From: Evernia prunastri
Taxonomy: Eukaryota; Ascomycota; Lecanoromycetes; Lecanorales; Parmeliaceae
Direction: 5' to 3'
Assembly: GCA_003184365.1 (NCBI GenBank)
Contig: NKYR01000062.1
Span: forward strand, 1-64,000
Length of the DNA: 64,000 bases
The notes beneath the pieces were generated by a model. That model worked only from the letters and a program-made list of their open reading frames with translations. It did no database searches and was not told the DNA's origin. The position numbers and the translations under genes are program-made. Every line of letters begins with the position of its first letter. Position 1 is the first letter of the stretch. Positions 21,808 through 32,130 of the stretch are shown in pieces.

Positions 21808-23102
21808 TCATTTCGCAATCTCTACGCCCCCAGTGGCACCTAAACCTGTCAGCGGGCATTTGAAAGCAGAAACCTATTCGAAACTTACCAAGGGCCTTCT
21901 TGATATCACCGTAAATAGCGAATTGCCCTGCGGTCTACGCAAATTTTGGGGTCAGCATTGCTTCTCCAAGGCAGCTGGCTGAGATGAAATAACGGATCTC
22001 GGAAGCCAAAAAGATCTCGAAAAGTGTGTTCCAAGTCAAGTTCAGTACCACAAAAGGAAGGATCATCTTCGAAATGTACGTACCAGAGTCCCGACCATGA
22101 AGAGACGAGCCCCGATACCAGTGTAACTTCCGCGAAATCCTAGCTCCTTCGCGATCTTGATCAAACGGCTTGTCGTGCCTTCTCCGGGCAGTCCTTTGGT
22201 TTTGTTGATCTTGCTGAGCATCGTATCGGCGGGCTGTGAGACAAGCGCTGCTGCGAATCCAGCCATGAGACCAGATCCAAGATTGATGACGGTTTGCATG
22301 CCGTCAGACGTCGTGGACTTGTCGACGCGTTGGTAGACGGCTTCTGCAACCTTTTCGTAGACCACGAACTTGGCCATCGTGTACGGCACCCTCCTAGGCG
22401 TCAGCAAATGTTCCAAGCCAAACCATGCTGCGTTTCAAACATACTGCTTGAAGAGAATCGGTCCGAATCCTGAGTAGAAAGCACCAATACCCTCCTGCTT
22501 GTAAATCTTGCCAAACCCGCTCAACAGGCCACTGGCGAATGTAGGCTCAGAGACGAGTCGAATCCTGGTGGCCTCCAGCGGGCAAAGTGCGATGTCTGCA
22601 AAGAACTCTGCCAAGGCCGATGAAGCTAGGTAGACCGCCGTTCGGTTATTCGATGCGGTCTCGTAGCCAAGGTAGTTGATGCACTGTTGCTTGAAGAGTT
22701 CATATCCCCCAAACTTGAAGGCACCTTGCAGGAAATACCCGGCGGCGGTAGGGCCAAATCCAGTGGTAAGTGCACCGTAGCCTTCAGTCTTGATGACCTG
22801 ACGGAAGCCTCCAATCATTCCTTTGTTGTAGGTAACGGGATCGAGTTGTATCCGTGTTTTGACGCTAGGCGCGCGACAGTCATCAGCCATAGTATGAAAT
22901 GGAATCTTATCGCACAAACCACCTACACGTCAACGGGTGTAAGGCCTCCATGAGTGACCGAGCAGCAAATTGCGCCGGCCAATGCGAATCTGGAGTAGAG
23001 TGCGACACCGCTCAGTTTTTCTGGGGTGTTTGCGGAGGCCTTTTGTACCAGGCCATCGAGCTTCGTCGATCCTGTCGACGAAGGCGGAGTTGACGCAGCC
23101 AT
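21808..23102 (-). CDS. mir1: Mitochondrial phosphate carrier
   Basis: Five exons, complement(22927-23102, 22445-22864, 22084-22390, 21889-21934, 21808-21839), 326 aa; introns 62, 54, 149, 49 nt, all in phase. Three mitochondrial-carrier repeats are seen, each with a PxDxxK-type signature: TPVDVVKTR (restored by splicing), CPLEATRIR and QPADTMLSK. The sequences YNKGMIGGFRQVIKTEG, ALTTGFGPTAAGYFLQG and LFKQVPYTMAKF are typical of the phosphate carrier subfamily, not of ADP/ATP or other carriers. It sits in the inner mitochondrial membrane and imports phosphate with protons for ATP synthesis. The last exon codes for only ten residues (GATGGVEIAK). I chose the ATG at 23102 rather than 23111, but either is possible. 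Confidence 0.93.
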
Positions 23103-24284
23103 TACGAACAAGTGGTGATAAGAATGGTGTGAAGGAGGAGTAGGTGTGCGAGATGAGGTGAGTTTAAGCAGATGGATGCTGGTCGAGAGTCTTTTTTCTT
23201 TCTTAGTGCCTTGGCAAAATCTCGGAGTTAACGTTCCTATTCATTCTCGTCCCCCGGGCGAAGATCGTTCGAGGCTATCTAGAGTATGAGCTTCAATTCT
23301 CCTGCAAGCCTCATAGAGATCTGGTATAAAGCGTCTGAGTGCTTGGAGAATCGCTGATAGTTTGGGTTATAGAGCCAGCATGGGGTTTATATATCCTTGG
23401 ACTACCCATCTCAACCTGATCTTGGGAATAGCATGTCCCGAAGCCTCGAAGGCTACGCATTCAGGTAAAGATAAATGTAATGTCTAGTAGGCGTCTTGCA
23501 GAGCAATTCACTTGTACTAGAAGTTTCTTGATCATTCCACCAGTGGGGCTTTTCTAGGAGTACCGTCTCCCCGAATGACGTTCAAAGCAAGGGACAAAAT
23601 ACTGGACATCTTCCTTCTACTCTACAACGATAGTTGAGCACTGCCGTGTGCGCATGGCACTGAATCTTAGCACCAAGCAGCATATGTATATAGATATCCT
23701 ATCTCATCTACTGAACGATAGCCAGCGCTCCGTATAAGTTTCATTTCCTCTAGTAAGCCAATTTTTTGTATCCCATAAATCCAGTAGCTAGATATCTCAA
23801 TCGAATACCCTCATTTTGAACGCCTGCTTGGCTTGGAAGCCCCTTGTGCTGGATCATTATTGCCACTGCTCAAGACGGGTGGCTTTTGCTGGCAGACTCA
23901 AACACCAAATCGAGTCGTCATCATCTATGGCTCGTTAGCCACGGACTGAGACACTGAATTGAGCCTCAGCGATGCTTCGTCCACACGAGCAGCAGAAGGA
24001 TATTCCGCAATTCTTTGCGTCTCAAATTTTTGCCGCTCACGTAGTTCTTGATCGATGATGTCGATGATGTTGCGGTTCTCGGTGCAATTGGAGCCGTCGA
24101 ACAAAATCTTAAATGTAACAAGATTCTCGAGATTTTGTTCAAGGGATTACGCTTGATGCTGGTTGATTCGCTTTCGGTCCTTCCTTCATATGGTGCGGTC
24201 TCTCGGGTGCTGGATGAGGACTTTGGCGAGTAGAGCTCGCAGGAAATTGGTTCGGTATAGAAGGACGCTCTGTCACACTCGAGG
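23103..24284. other. Spacer upstream of the phosphate carrier
   Basis: It should hold the carrier promoter at its left end. Only short frames are present and none is convincing. Confidence 0.4.
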
Positions 24285-26444
24285 CTACCAGGAAACAGCA
24301 ACAGCTTGAAACTTTCGGAATGGGGAAGATTCTCGTCCTCTACGCCAGCCTTGCAGCTCAGATCTCAAGCATACCAGAATCGCTTCTTCGTGTCTTCCCT
24401 GAACAGCAAAAGGCCATCGAAAACTGCGATAATCACTCACCAAGATTTTTCCAGAAATTCTAAAGTGAGACATACGAGAGAAAAAAGCGTCTTGGTCTGA
24501 GACCTTGAGGCGATTCACGATAGCCGCCATGCGAATCCAATCAGCTGTTGCTGGCTGACACGTCCTCTCCAAGATTGATCACAGATGGGGTGATCTGACA
24601 AGCTCGCGAATGAAAGAAGGTTCTCTCTCGCGTGACAGATGTAGGCAGAGCCTCGACCCACCACGAGGCCCAAAAGAGTACTCCGAGGCGATATCTATCC
24701 CTCGAGCTTTCTGCAGAGACTTCCGAAATGTGGGGAAAGCAAAGGCTGTTCCCCAATGTTTCCGTTACTGTGGAGAAGCGATATCTAATCCTCCATAATG
24801 TCCGATCCGGTGTAAATATGCGCCCAATAGAACCATGGCCATCGTTATCTTCCCAGTATTGAGACCGCTTTGATACCGAACCATGCGTACACCGTCGAAC
24901 CGCAATAGTTGTATCTCATAGCACACTACTCTGGCGTGGATATCTCTGGTCTTTTTGATAATCAATTACCAATGGCAATTCAGCGAATGGGCGAATAATT
25001 GGCCCGCAAAGAAATTCTTGGGCAGCAATGGGCCTAGATGCTATCAATCTCACAGTGAAACTTGAAGATGCAGCGGCACACTCAACCATCGAGTTGGCGC
25101 CAATACTGCAATTCTCCAGGATGTGTCTGGAGCTCTACACAGCTGGCTCTGGGCTGACAGACATTGTGAACACAAGACAACGTAGATACGGAAGTGTCTT
25201 TTCGGAATCATGCATCAAGAACGAGTATCATATTTTGAAGAAGGCTGGTCAGCATGACCGGGTTCCACAAAGGTCCAATGTATGATTCCACCAATGTCGT
25301 TCAAACAAAGATGTTACAAAAATAGCAAACCATGCCGCAGCGCAAGGAAGTACCGTCACATTCAAAATAGCAACAGCTAATTCTACTTCGAAACTTCGTT
25401 GAGCTTGGGTCACCCTGAAACGGACTGCATACTCTGAAACACCGTTCGGGTTCAGTGTAAGGCTTGCCGAAGCTATGACGCCCGAGTGTATAATTCTAAA
25501 CACGTCAAAATGGTTGGCCGGGCAAGGCAAATGTTTCAATCACAGATGGCAATGTTCTTCCAAGTCATTTTCTCTTGATAAGCGACTATCTTATCTCGCA
25601 GGATCATGAGCCCATTGCGCCACCAGGTCGACTGCTCGAAATTGTCGGCAGAAGTTAAGTAGTTTGCAAGATCGCAGAATCGGACAACAAAGCTGGACGA
25701 TTGGAGAGTCTTGCACCGCTTCTGGGTGCGCAGCCGTGATGGGACATGGAAGTCACAAGACCGTAGAGGACAATCCGGTCTGCCATTGGCAGCCCTAATC
25801 CACGCACTTGTTAGCCAGTCACCATATTCCACATCTGTCAAGCTTTTCACAAAGGAGCCAACTGAAGTCGATGGCACATGGAGATCCCGGTCTCGTCAGC
25901 AAATGCATGTGCCATCGTTGCGAAGAGTTCCACTCTGTGGCAATAGGTGTACCTCGTCATACTGCTGCTGGGTCGCTGGCCAGTCGATCGTTCAGAATCA
26001 TGGATAACGATTTAAGTTCCGCAAACATTCGGAGCTCTTAGCACGATTCTTAGGCCAGAGGCTAATGCTTGCATGGTGCCATAAGAGAGGCTTGACACAA
26101 TGAGCTTCAGTCTACTTCGGCCTTGGGATTGTAAAGACTCGACAATCCAGGGAAACTGCATACCTTTCATCCACGGCTCCGGGCGAGTCAGGACAACGTA
26201 ATGTGACATTTTAGAAGATGGACAAGGGTCTGCCGGTTCACTGTCCGAGAGTCGCTCGGAGGTTCCAAAGTACGGTAGGTGAGATCTTCGTGTAAACGAG
26301 ACATGAACACGAGTCGATCTTTCCTCCGTCCGAGTCGAATGTCCAATCAAAGCTCACAATCTCATGGAATGTTCTTCGTGGCTTCGATAATTGTTCGCGC
26401 GGCAATAGTTGGTGTGTTTGGTTAACGGAATAGGGTTGGGTCAA
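24285..26444 (-). pseudogene. Coding-like minus-strand debris, possible decayed gene
   Basis: Four successive minus-strand frames look protein-like and follow one another in order: 26444-26238, 26350-26012, 25877-25536 and 25539-25249. A weaker one is at 24572-24285. Segments such as YGDWLTSAWIRAA and WWRNGLMILRDKIVAY look like real protein. I could not join them with introns that close in phase, and some overlaps call for frameshifts. I see no known motif. This may be a frameshifted remnant or a multi-exon gene whose splice sites I missed. Confidence 0.25.
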
Positions 26445-27128
26445 CCGTTGATCTTTGACTAGTCGACTAGCAACTTTACCATTGCGACCAGGGTATTACA
26501 AGCGACAAAATCAGACGTCCAATGAAGCATTATTTGAATCCATTAATGACGAGCTAGAAGAGGCCAAGTTTTTCGTGCCGGAGTAGGAGGCAAAAAGCCA
26601 GGGCTCAGGAGTATGTACAAACTACGGTACCGTGTTCTGTTCCGTTTCGCAAAAGGAACTTAGACCGCGGCTTTCACTGTTTCAGATTTGACCAAGTGAC
26701 TTTTGGGATTGCACGACCTCTTTGGGGGTTTGAGGCCCAGTGGCTGGGTCTGTCTCGACCAAGTCTCCCAAGACGGTACCGAAAATCTTGTCGGTATCGG
26801 ATGGAGTGAGTGGGTAGGCTCCAGGCTTCCAGGGGTGCTCGAGGGGTTTTCTATTTGGGTGAGATGTGGGTGTGGAGGATTAGCCTTTCGGAGAGGTTTG
26901 GAAACGTTTCAGGTATTTCCGTCACGCATAGCACGCATAGATGGTACGAATGGTGTGGTGACGGATAACGGGTTGCACCTTTCAGTTCCGAGAATGGGTC
27001 TTGTTGCCTTGGGAGTAAGTGAGTGATTTGGACAATGCTCAACGGTGAGGTTTCGAAGTAGGTGAGTCAAGGAGATGAAGTTGGCAATATTATTATTATT
27101 GCAAGGGTTGTAAAGGAGAAGCGCTGGT

Positions 27129-27226
27129 AGAACGTTCTAAAGTTCTAGTCATGTTCTTGGTGTCTTCCATTTTTTTCCATGCCTGCCATGATGCTTGCAC
27201 GTTCCAATGCGGTAATCTTCTAGAAG
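27129..27226 (+). promoter_or_regulatory. Heat-shock-element-like sites
   Basis: AGAACGTTCT (27129-27138) and CTTCTAGAAG (27217-27226) each contain inverted GAA/TTC units with two-base spacing. A further TTC at 27143 and a GAA at 27234 extend them. This is the pattern bound by HSF1-type factors, but function is not shown by sequence. Confidence 0.3.
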
Positions 27227-27856
27227 GTCACTAGAAGGATGTCGGTGGAGGATGGGGCGGGGGAGAAGGAATTGCGTTTTTACAAGGATAATGATCCAAC
27301 AATATAATGAGCCAATCAAAAGAACTGTACCAAGGAAGAGGAAGGGAAGGCAAAGGAAAGGAAGGGGGTCCGGGGGTATTGATCGCTGCTAACGAGCTAA
27401 AGAGTTTAAAAAGATGATTGACGATCTCAACGCTTTTCCCAAAGGATGAGTGTACCGAGCTGCCGATCGCTCAAACCTTGTTTTCTTTCATTTCCTTCGA
27501 ATAATAAGGTAACACTACATAGGTACTGGTAAACATGTTGTCAGAATCTAAGGTACTTTACTACCTGAGATAAGCACCTAAGCTAAGCTCCCTTAGCCTT
27601 GGCCATCTAAATTTCACTACTAGGTAAGGTAGGAAGTACTCTATTATTGACCGAGTCCTTTGGACGACGTTCAGCAAAAGCAGGGCAAATGGTATATTGC
27701 ATTAGTTTGCTTAGACCTTAGCCCAGCCTTAAAAGACTCCCCCCCCATCATCCATGAAGATCTCATATTGCTTCTTCAATCCCCGCCAATTCTGAAGCAG
27801 GCTCTAAACTTAATCCGATGAGTGGATATCGCGACTTGAGTAATATGACGTTTTAC

Positions 27857-27897
27857 TACCCCCCCCTTCCCCCTTCCCCCTACCCTCCCCTAACCCC
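27857..27897 (+). repeat. Pyrimidine-rich C tract
   Basis: A run of C blocks broken by TT and TA, with its strong C bias on the plus strand. Such tracts are common in fungal promoters near the transcription start. Confidence 0.6.
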
Positions 27898-28497
27898 GTT
27901 TCCTCTCCCTGACAGGAGTGTACAGTAGAGGTGCATCAAAGGGAAACAACATCCCTGTCTGCAGCCTGCAGCCTCTGCAGCTTGCAGCATAAAGTAAAGT
28001 AAGAAAAAAAAAGACATAGGCTAGTAACTTAAACGAACCCCGGCATCTTTGATCATCAACACATTCTCGACTCTCTCACACTCTCCTCACACAAACACCC
28101 CTGGCCCCACATTATTTCCCATCTGCTTCCTTCGAAAACCCCCCAAGTCACTCCAAGACCTTAGGTACCTACCTAAAACCACTCGCCCCAAAATTACCCC
28201 AAACTACCAAACCACAAGAACATCGGAATACTAATAATAATATTACCTCCACCCCCGCAAAAACCAAAAAAGGACCCTATATCCTTACCCTTCCCACTCA
28301 TCATCAACTGTATAAAACTTTGCGCCTATATCTCCTCCACTCCATACCCGTTACGTCTTAAAGCCTCAAATCCCTGAGTATCAAAGTCACTAAGCCATAG
28401 ACCTTTGACACCGATCTACGAACCCATCACCAGAATTTGTCTTAAAGCCCCTCCTCCCTGTACCTCAGAAATCATCTTGAAATATTCATCGATATTT

Positions 28498-28551
28498 ATG
28501 GTCTTCCGAGACTACATCGTCTTTTCATGTTTGACTGTTCTCCGTCCATGA
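28498..28551 (+). CDS. Upstream ORF of 17 codons overlapping the regulator start
   Basis: An ATG at 28498 opens a 17-codon frame whose TGA (28549-28551) overlaps the main ATG (28548-28550) in ATGA. Scanning ribosomes meet this start first, so it could limit or couple translation of the zinc-cluster protein. The peptide shows no motif. Its role depends on the transcript starting upstream of 28498, which I cannot see. Confidence 0.4.
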   Translation: MVFRDYIVFSCLTVLRP

Positions 28552-30723
28552 TGTTGCTTTACCACCGACCAGTCCCAGCTAAGATTCCCAAGAGGCGCTC
28601 ACGGGCAGGTATGCTTTGACATCCACCTTGCCGTCCTAGATCCTTCTTTCTTGAAAATGAAATCACGAAACATGCGGCTGACCAGTGCTGTTGATGTTCG
28701 TTGTAGGATGTGTACACTGGTGAGCCAATTTCAGAATATTCCCCATATCCCCCCACTATTTATGCTTACTCTGCCCTAGCAAAGAAAAGAAAAAGAAATG
28801 TAACGAAGAGCGCCCACATTGTGATCGCTGCCTCGAACGGGGCTTAAGGTGTGAATATGAACCCGTCAAGCCTCGGAAGAGGAGAAGGACCGTCTCCAAC
28901 CCCGAACATATGGGCATGAGACCACCAACCACAGCTCCAGGTCAACACTATGGCTTCCACGACAGGCTCCAGGCTCTTCGTCAAGACTCAAGCTCTGGCT
29001 CCTCCGTCTTGTCGGGATCACCAACACCGCCTCTCCCTGCTATCGCCGAGAATTGGGAAATCCACTCTGCCGACTCAGTCTTTAGCGATTCTGCTTCAAG
29101 CTGCGGCAGCGACACCTTTGGCGACATCAACTCCCCGCTTCCTCCATTCACATCCCTCGATAGCTTTGCACGACATTCTCCTAGCCTTGACCAGGTGAAG
29201 CAGCTTCACATGGACCCTCTAGATGGCTTCTCCAAGGAGCCCCCACCCTACGATCCAGATATCGTCCAGGTCACGAGGGAAATGTTTACAGCGCCGCCAT
29301 CCGCATTGTCGAGGAGCAGCTCGTACCCGGACCCCACAAGCGCTTTTCTATCCCCACAATCCGCCGGTTCGCCATACGACTTTACACCAAGCGTTCACGC
29401 TCAGTCGCCCGGTCTCCCTCCGTACTCCGAATACACCAGTCGCGAGTCGCGAAGAGGTCTCTTAGATCACTTTTGTAACGTCTTGAGCCACCTCATCGTC
29501 TTCAAGGAGGACTCGGGCAACCCTTTCAGACAGCTCGTATTACCCATGGCCCGAAAGAGCCCTCCTTTACTTAATGCCATATATGCCATCTCAAGTGCAC
29601 ATCTAGAGCATCGGGGATTGCATGTGGAAGAAAGGGCTCTTGATCTTCATTCGAAAGCTTTGCAAGGGCTAGCAGGTCTCATAGCACATAAGGATGAAGG
29701 CAACCGAGATGAAGTCCTTGCCGTCATTATCCTATTACTGTATTACGAGGTTAGGCTATACCTTTAAACATCATTCCTACTACGTACTGACACTCTTCAG
29801 ATCGTGAGAAGTGGTTCTTCCACTGTACTCAACAGTCACTTGAGAGGCGCTTTATCGATCATGCGGGAACGAAGGGCCAAGCGTAGTCCAACGAGTGTTT
29901 TCCTGGAAAGGGTGAGCAGAATTCAATCGCCTTGTCCAGCATACTTTTTTCTAACAATATCCAGGCATTCCGATACTTCGATGTGGCCTCTGCCCTCTCT
30001 TTCGGCTCTTCACCCATGTCTGGGACTATCCTCGTGCCATCGGCTCAAGATTTCGTTTCTGTCCACGACCGATCAGCCATGGCGTCGGTGGACACTCTCT
30101 TCGGCCTCATGGCCGATCTATGGCCCATCGTCCACCGACTTGCCAGCCTCGTAGACGTGAAGCGAAACCTGGACAAGGAAGAGTTGCAGAGCCCTGGCCA
30201 CGATAAAGCCAATAATCTGCGAGCCGATTTCGAAACCAATACGACTAGCATTGAGCTCGCGCTGCAACAATGGACTCCCAAACTGCCGCCTTCGGTGGTT
30301 ACGGTTGAAAACCCCGGGGATGATTCGCGCCTGCAGTCCATTCTCAACAACGCTGAAGCCCACAAACAGGTCGCTTTCGTATTTCTCTACCGCGTGATAT
30401 TATCCTATCCTCGTTCGGATACTAAAGTCCAGACGCCTACGAAGCAGACGTTACAATCGTGCCTGCGCGTGGTCATCTTTTCTGGGCCCATGGCAACCCT
30501 AGTGTGGCCTCTATTCACCGCTGCCTGCGAAGCGGTGGAGGATGTGGACCGCAACGTCGCACGGACCGTCTTCCGTCACCTCGAGACCCGGCAGGGCATG
30601 AACAACATTGTCACTGCGTGGGAGGTGTGCGAGGAGATATGGCGGAGAAGTGACTCGGGCCACGGCGAGGTTGAGTGGAGGGACGTGGCGCAATCCATGT
30701 CCAAAGAGGTATTATTCGGTTGA
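28548..30723 (+). CDS. Zn2Cys6 transcription factor with fungal-specific domain
   Basis: Five exons: 28548-28608, 28707-28719 (13 nt), 28780-29749, 29801-29911 and 29965-30723, giving 637 aa. Introns are 98, 60, 51 and 53 nt and all phases close. The splices assemble a binuclear zinc cluster with cysteines at about 22, 25, 32, 39, 42 and 49 (CVHCKEKKKKC, CDRCLERGLRC), followed by a basic patch (KPRKRRR). The 13-nt exon carries Cys22 and the first two bases of Cys25. A Ser/Pro-rich region spans about 60-210. From there the sequence (SAHLEHRGL, LLYYEIVRSGSS, WPLFTAACEA) resembles the fungal-specific transcription factor domain. It should be a nuclear DNA-binding regulator; the target genes are unknown and no pathway cluster lies beside it. 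Confidence 0.88.
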
Positions 30724-31370
30724 GACAATCAAAGCCGGTCTGTACTTGTACTTTGGTTTCTGGGCCCGCGGATACCACCAAAACGTTTCGGCTTGCCTCG
30801 ATCGCTGCTCATGGAGTTTAAAAAAAATGGGAGGGAATAGAGCTGGGTGACTCATGTGTTTCCACGACCATAGATTTGAATGTTGATAACGAGGCGCATT
30901 TGATCAAATTCTTGCTATATAGACCATCTTGTATCTACACTACAGCTACCGCAGACAGTCTTTCCAGCTTGTACTTGGACATGACTGACGAACAAGATCA
31001 ATAAGCATACGACTGCCATGCACTCTTTCTCTTTTCGCCGTTCCGTGCCTAGCGCGTCAATTCGTAAGTCGGATTCCGGTCCCGAGCAAAGCAGCCTTGC
31101 CGAACCCACTTTCCAGCCCCGGACTCGACATTACATCAAAAATAAAATAAACGATCAGCCTTTCAGGAGGATGACCAACACGAAGCAAGGAACAGCTGCC
31201 GCTATCTCCAGGACGCCAGACTGACGTGCTAGCATTCGGTCGCGTGACAATTCATTAAGGGCTTTGCGAACGTGGAACGATGGAAGTTGGCAAACTTAAA
31301 GATGTTTAAGAAAGAAAAGGGACTAAAGTACTCTAGGTCGTAGCGAACCACCTAGCCCCGAGTAAGCAGG

Positions 31371-31380
31371 CTTCTAGAAG
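31371..31380 (+). promoter_or_regulatory. TTCTAGAA heat-shock-element-like site
   Basis: CTTCTAGAAG is a perfect inverted TTC/GAA pair. An AGGGG stress-element-like core lies about 5 bp downstream, and more AGAAGG/CCTTCT units follow at 31537-31600. Confidence 0.3.
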
Positions 31381-31536
31381 GCCGAGGGGCACGAGAAAGG
31401 AGCTTCTAGCGGATTCCCCATTTTGGGCACTTTGGACAAGTCAAATGACAGTACCTCTTAAGTAGTGACACCAAGGTCCATGACGATCCGTCAAAGTAGC
31501 GGTGTTGCATTTTCATTACTTTATTAACATTTCACT

Positions 31537-31556
31537 AGAAGGCTGATCGGCCTTCT
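31537..31556 (+). repeat. Inverted repeat with 7-bp arms
   Basis: AGAAGGC (31537-31543) and GCCTTCT (31550-31556) flank a 6-base loop. This may be a hairpin or a palindromic factor site. Confidence 0.5.
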
Positions 31557-31734
31557 TCTCCCGTTCCTTCTAGGAGATACGCTAGAAGGGGGACAATCCT
31601 TACCAGAGGTAGCTTAGGCTGCAAGTGGGTTAGGGTGCGAGAGCGAGCCGGGGTGATGCCGATCAGCGGTCAGAGGGGAGGGATCGGCGTTTGGATTTAA
31701 AGGAGTTAGGTAGGTAGTGAAGGCAGGGTGTCGG

Positions 31735-31765
31735 TCGGTAGGTAGGTAGGTATCTAGGTAGGTAA
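31735..31765 (+). repeat. (GTAG)n microsatellite
   Basis: Short tandem GTAG units with one interruption (TATCTAGG). Confidence 0.7.
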
Positions 31766-32106
31766 TCAGTGGTAATATTATTATTGTAGGACAGCTCAGC
31801 GGAAAGGGCGGGAAGCGGTGGTGAAAGGTGGAAGGAGAGTCAGGTGATGTAAGGTAGCATAGCATCTTCCTAGATTATTATTAATCTCACTCACTTCAGT
31901 TGCTCGCTTTTCATTTATTTACTTTACATCATCAAATCATCAAGGCTTCACGGTAATCTGTCGTCATCATTACCCGTTATTTTCATCATTAGTAACATTG
32001 TTATCATCAATGTATCATCATTCTCATTAATCTCACCGCATCACTTTAATTCTTCTTGTTCCATGTCAAAGGTTCGGTCGCCGGTCCTTAACAAGTTACG
32101 AATACT

Positions 32107-32130
32107 AAAGGTAAGGTAAGGTAAGGTAAG
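32107..32130 (+). repeat. (TAAGG)n microsatellite
   Basis: Nearly five head-to-tail copies of TAAGG. The reverse complement CCTTA recurs at 63.0 and 63.14 kb. Confidence 0.8.

Larger units (their letters stand above)
26445..28497. other. Long spacer upstream of the Zn2Cys6 gene
   Basis: A plus-strand frame at 26703-27026 is Gly/Trp-rich and unconvincing. Otherwise I see TTCTAGAA-type motifs near 27.1-27.2 kb, stretches of TAAGG/CCTAGG type near 27.5-27.6 kb, a pyrimidine tract, and a long C/T-rich leader from about 28.05 kb. The 5' part of the regulator transcript may be long. Confidence 0.45.
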
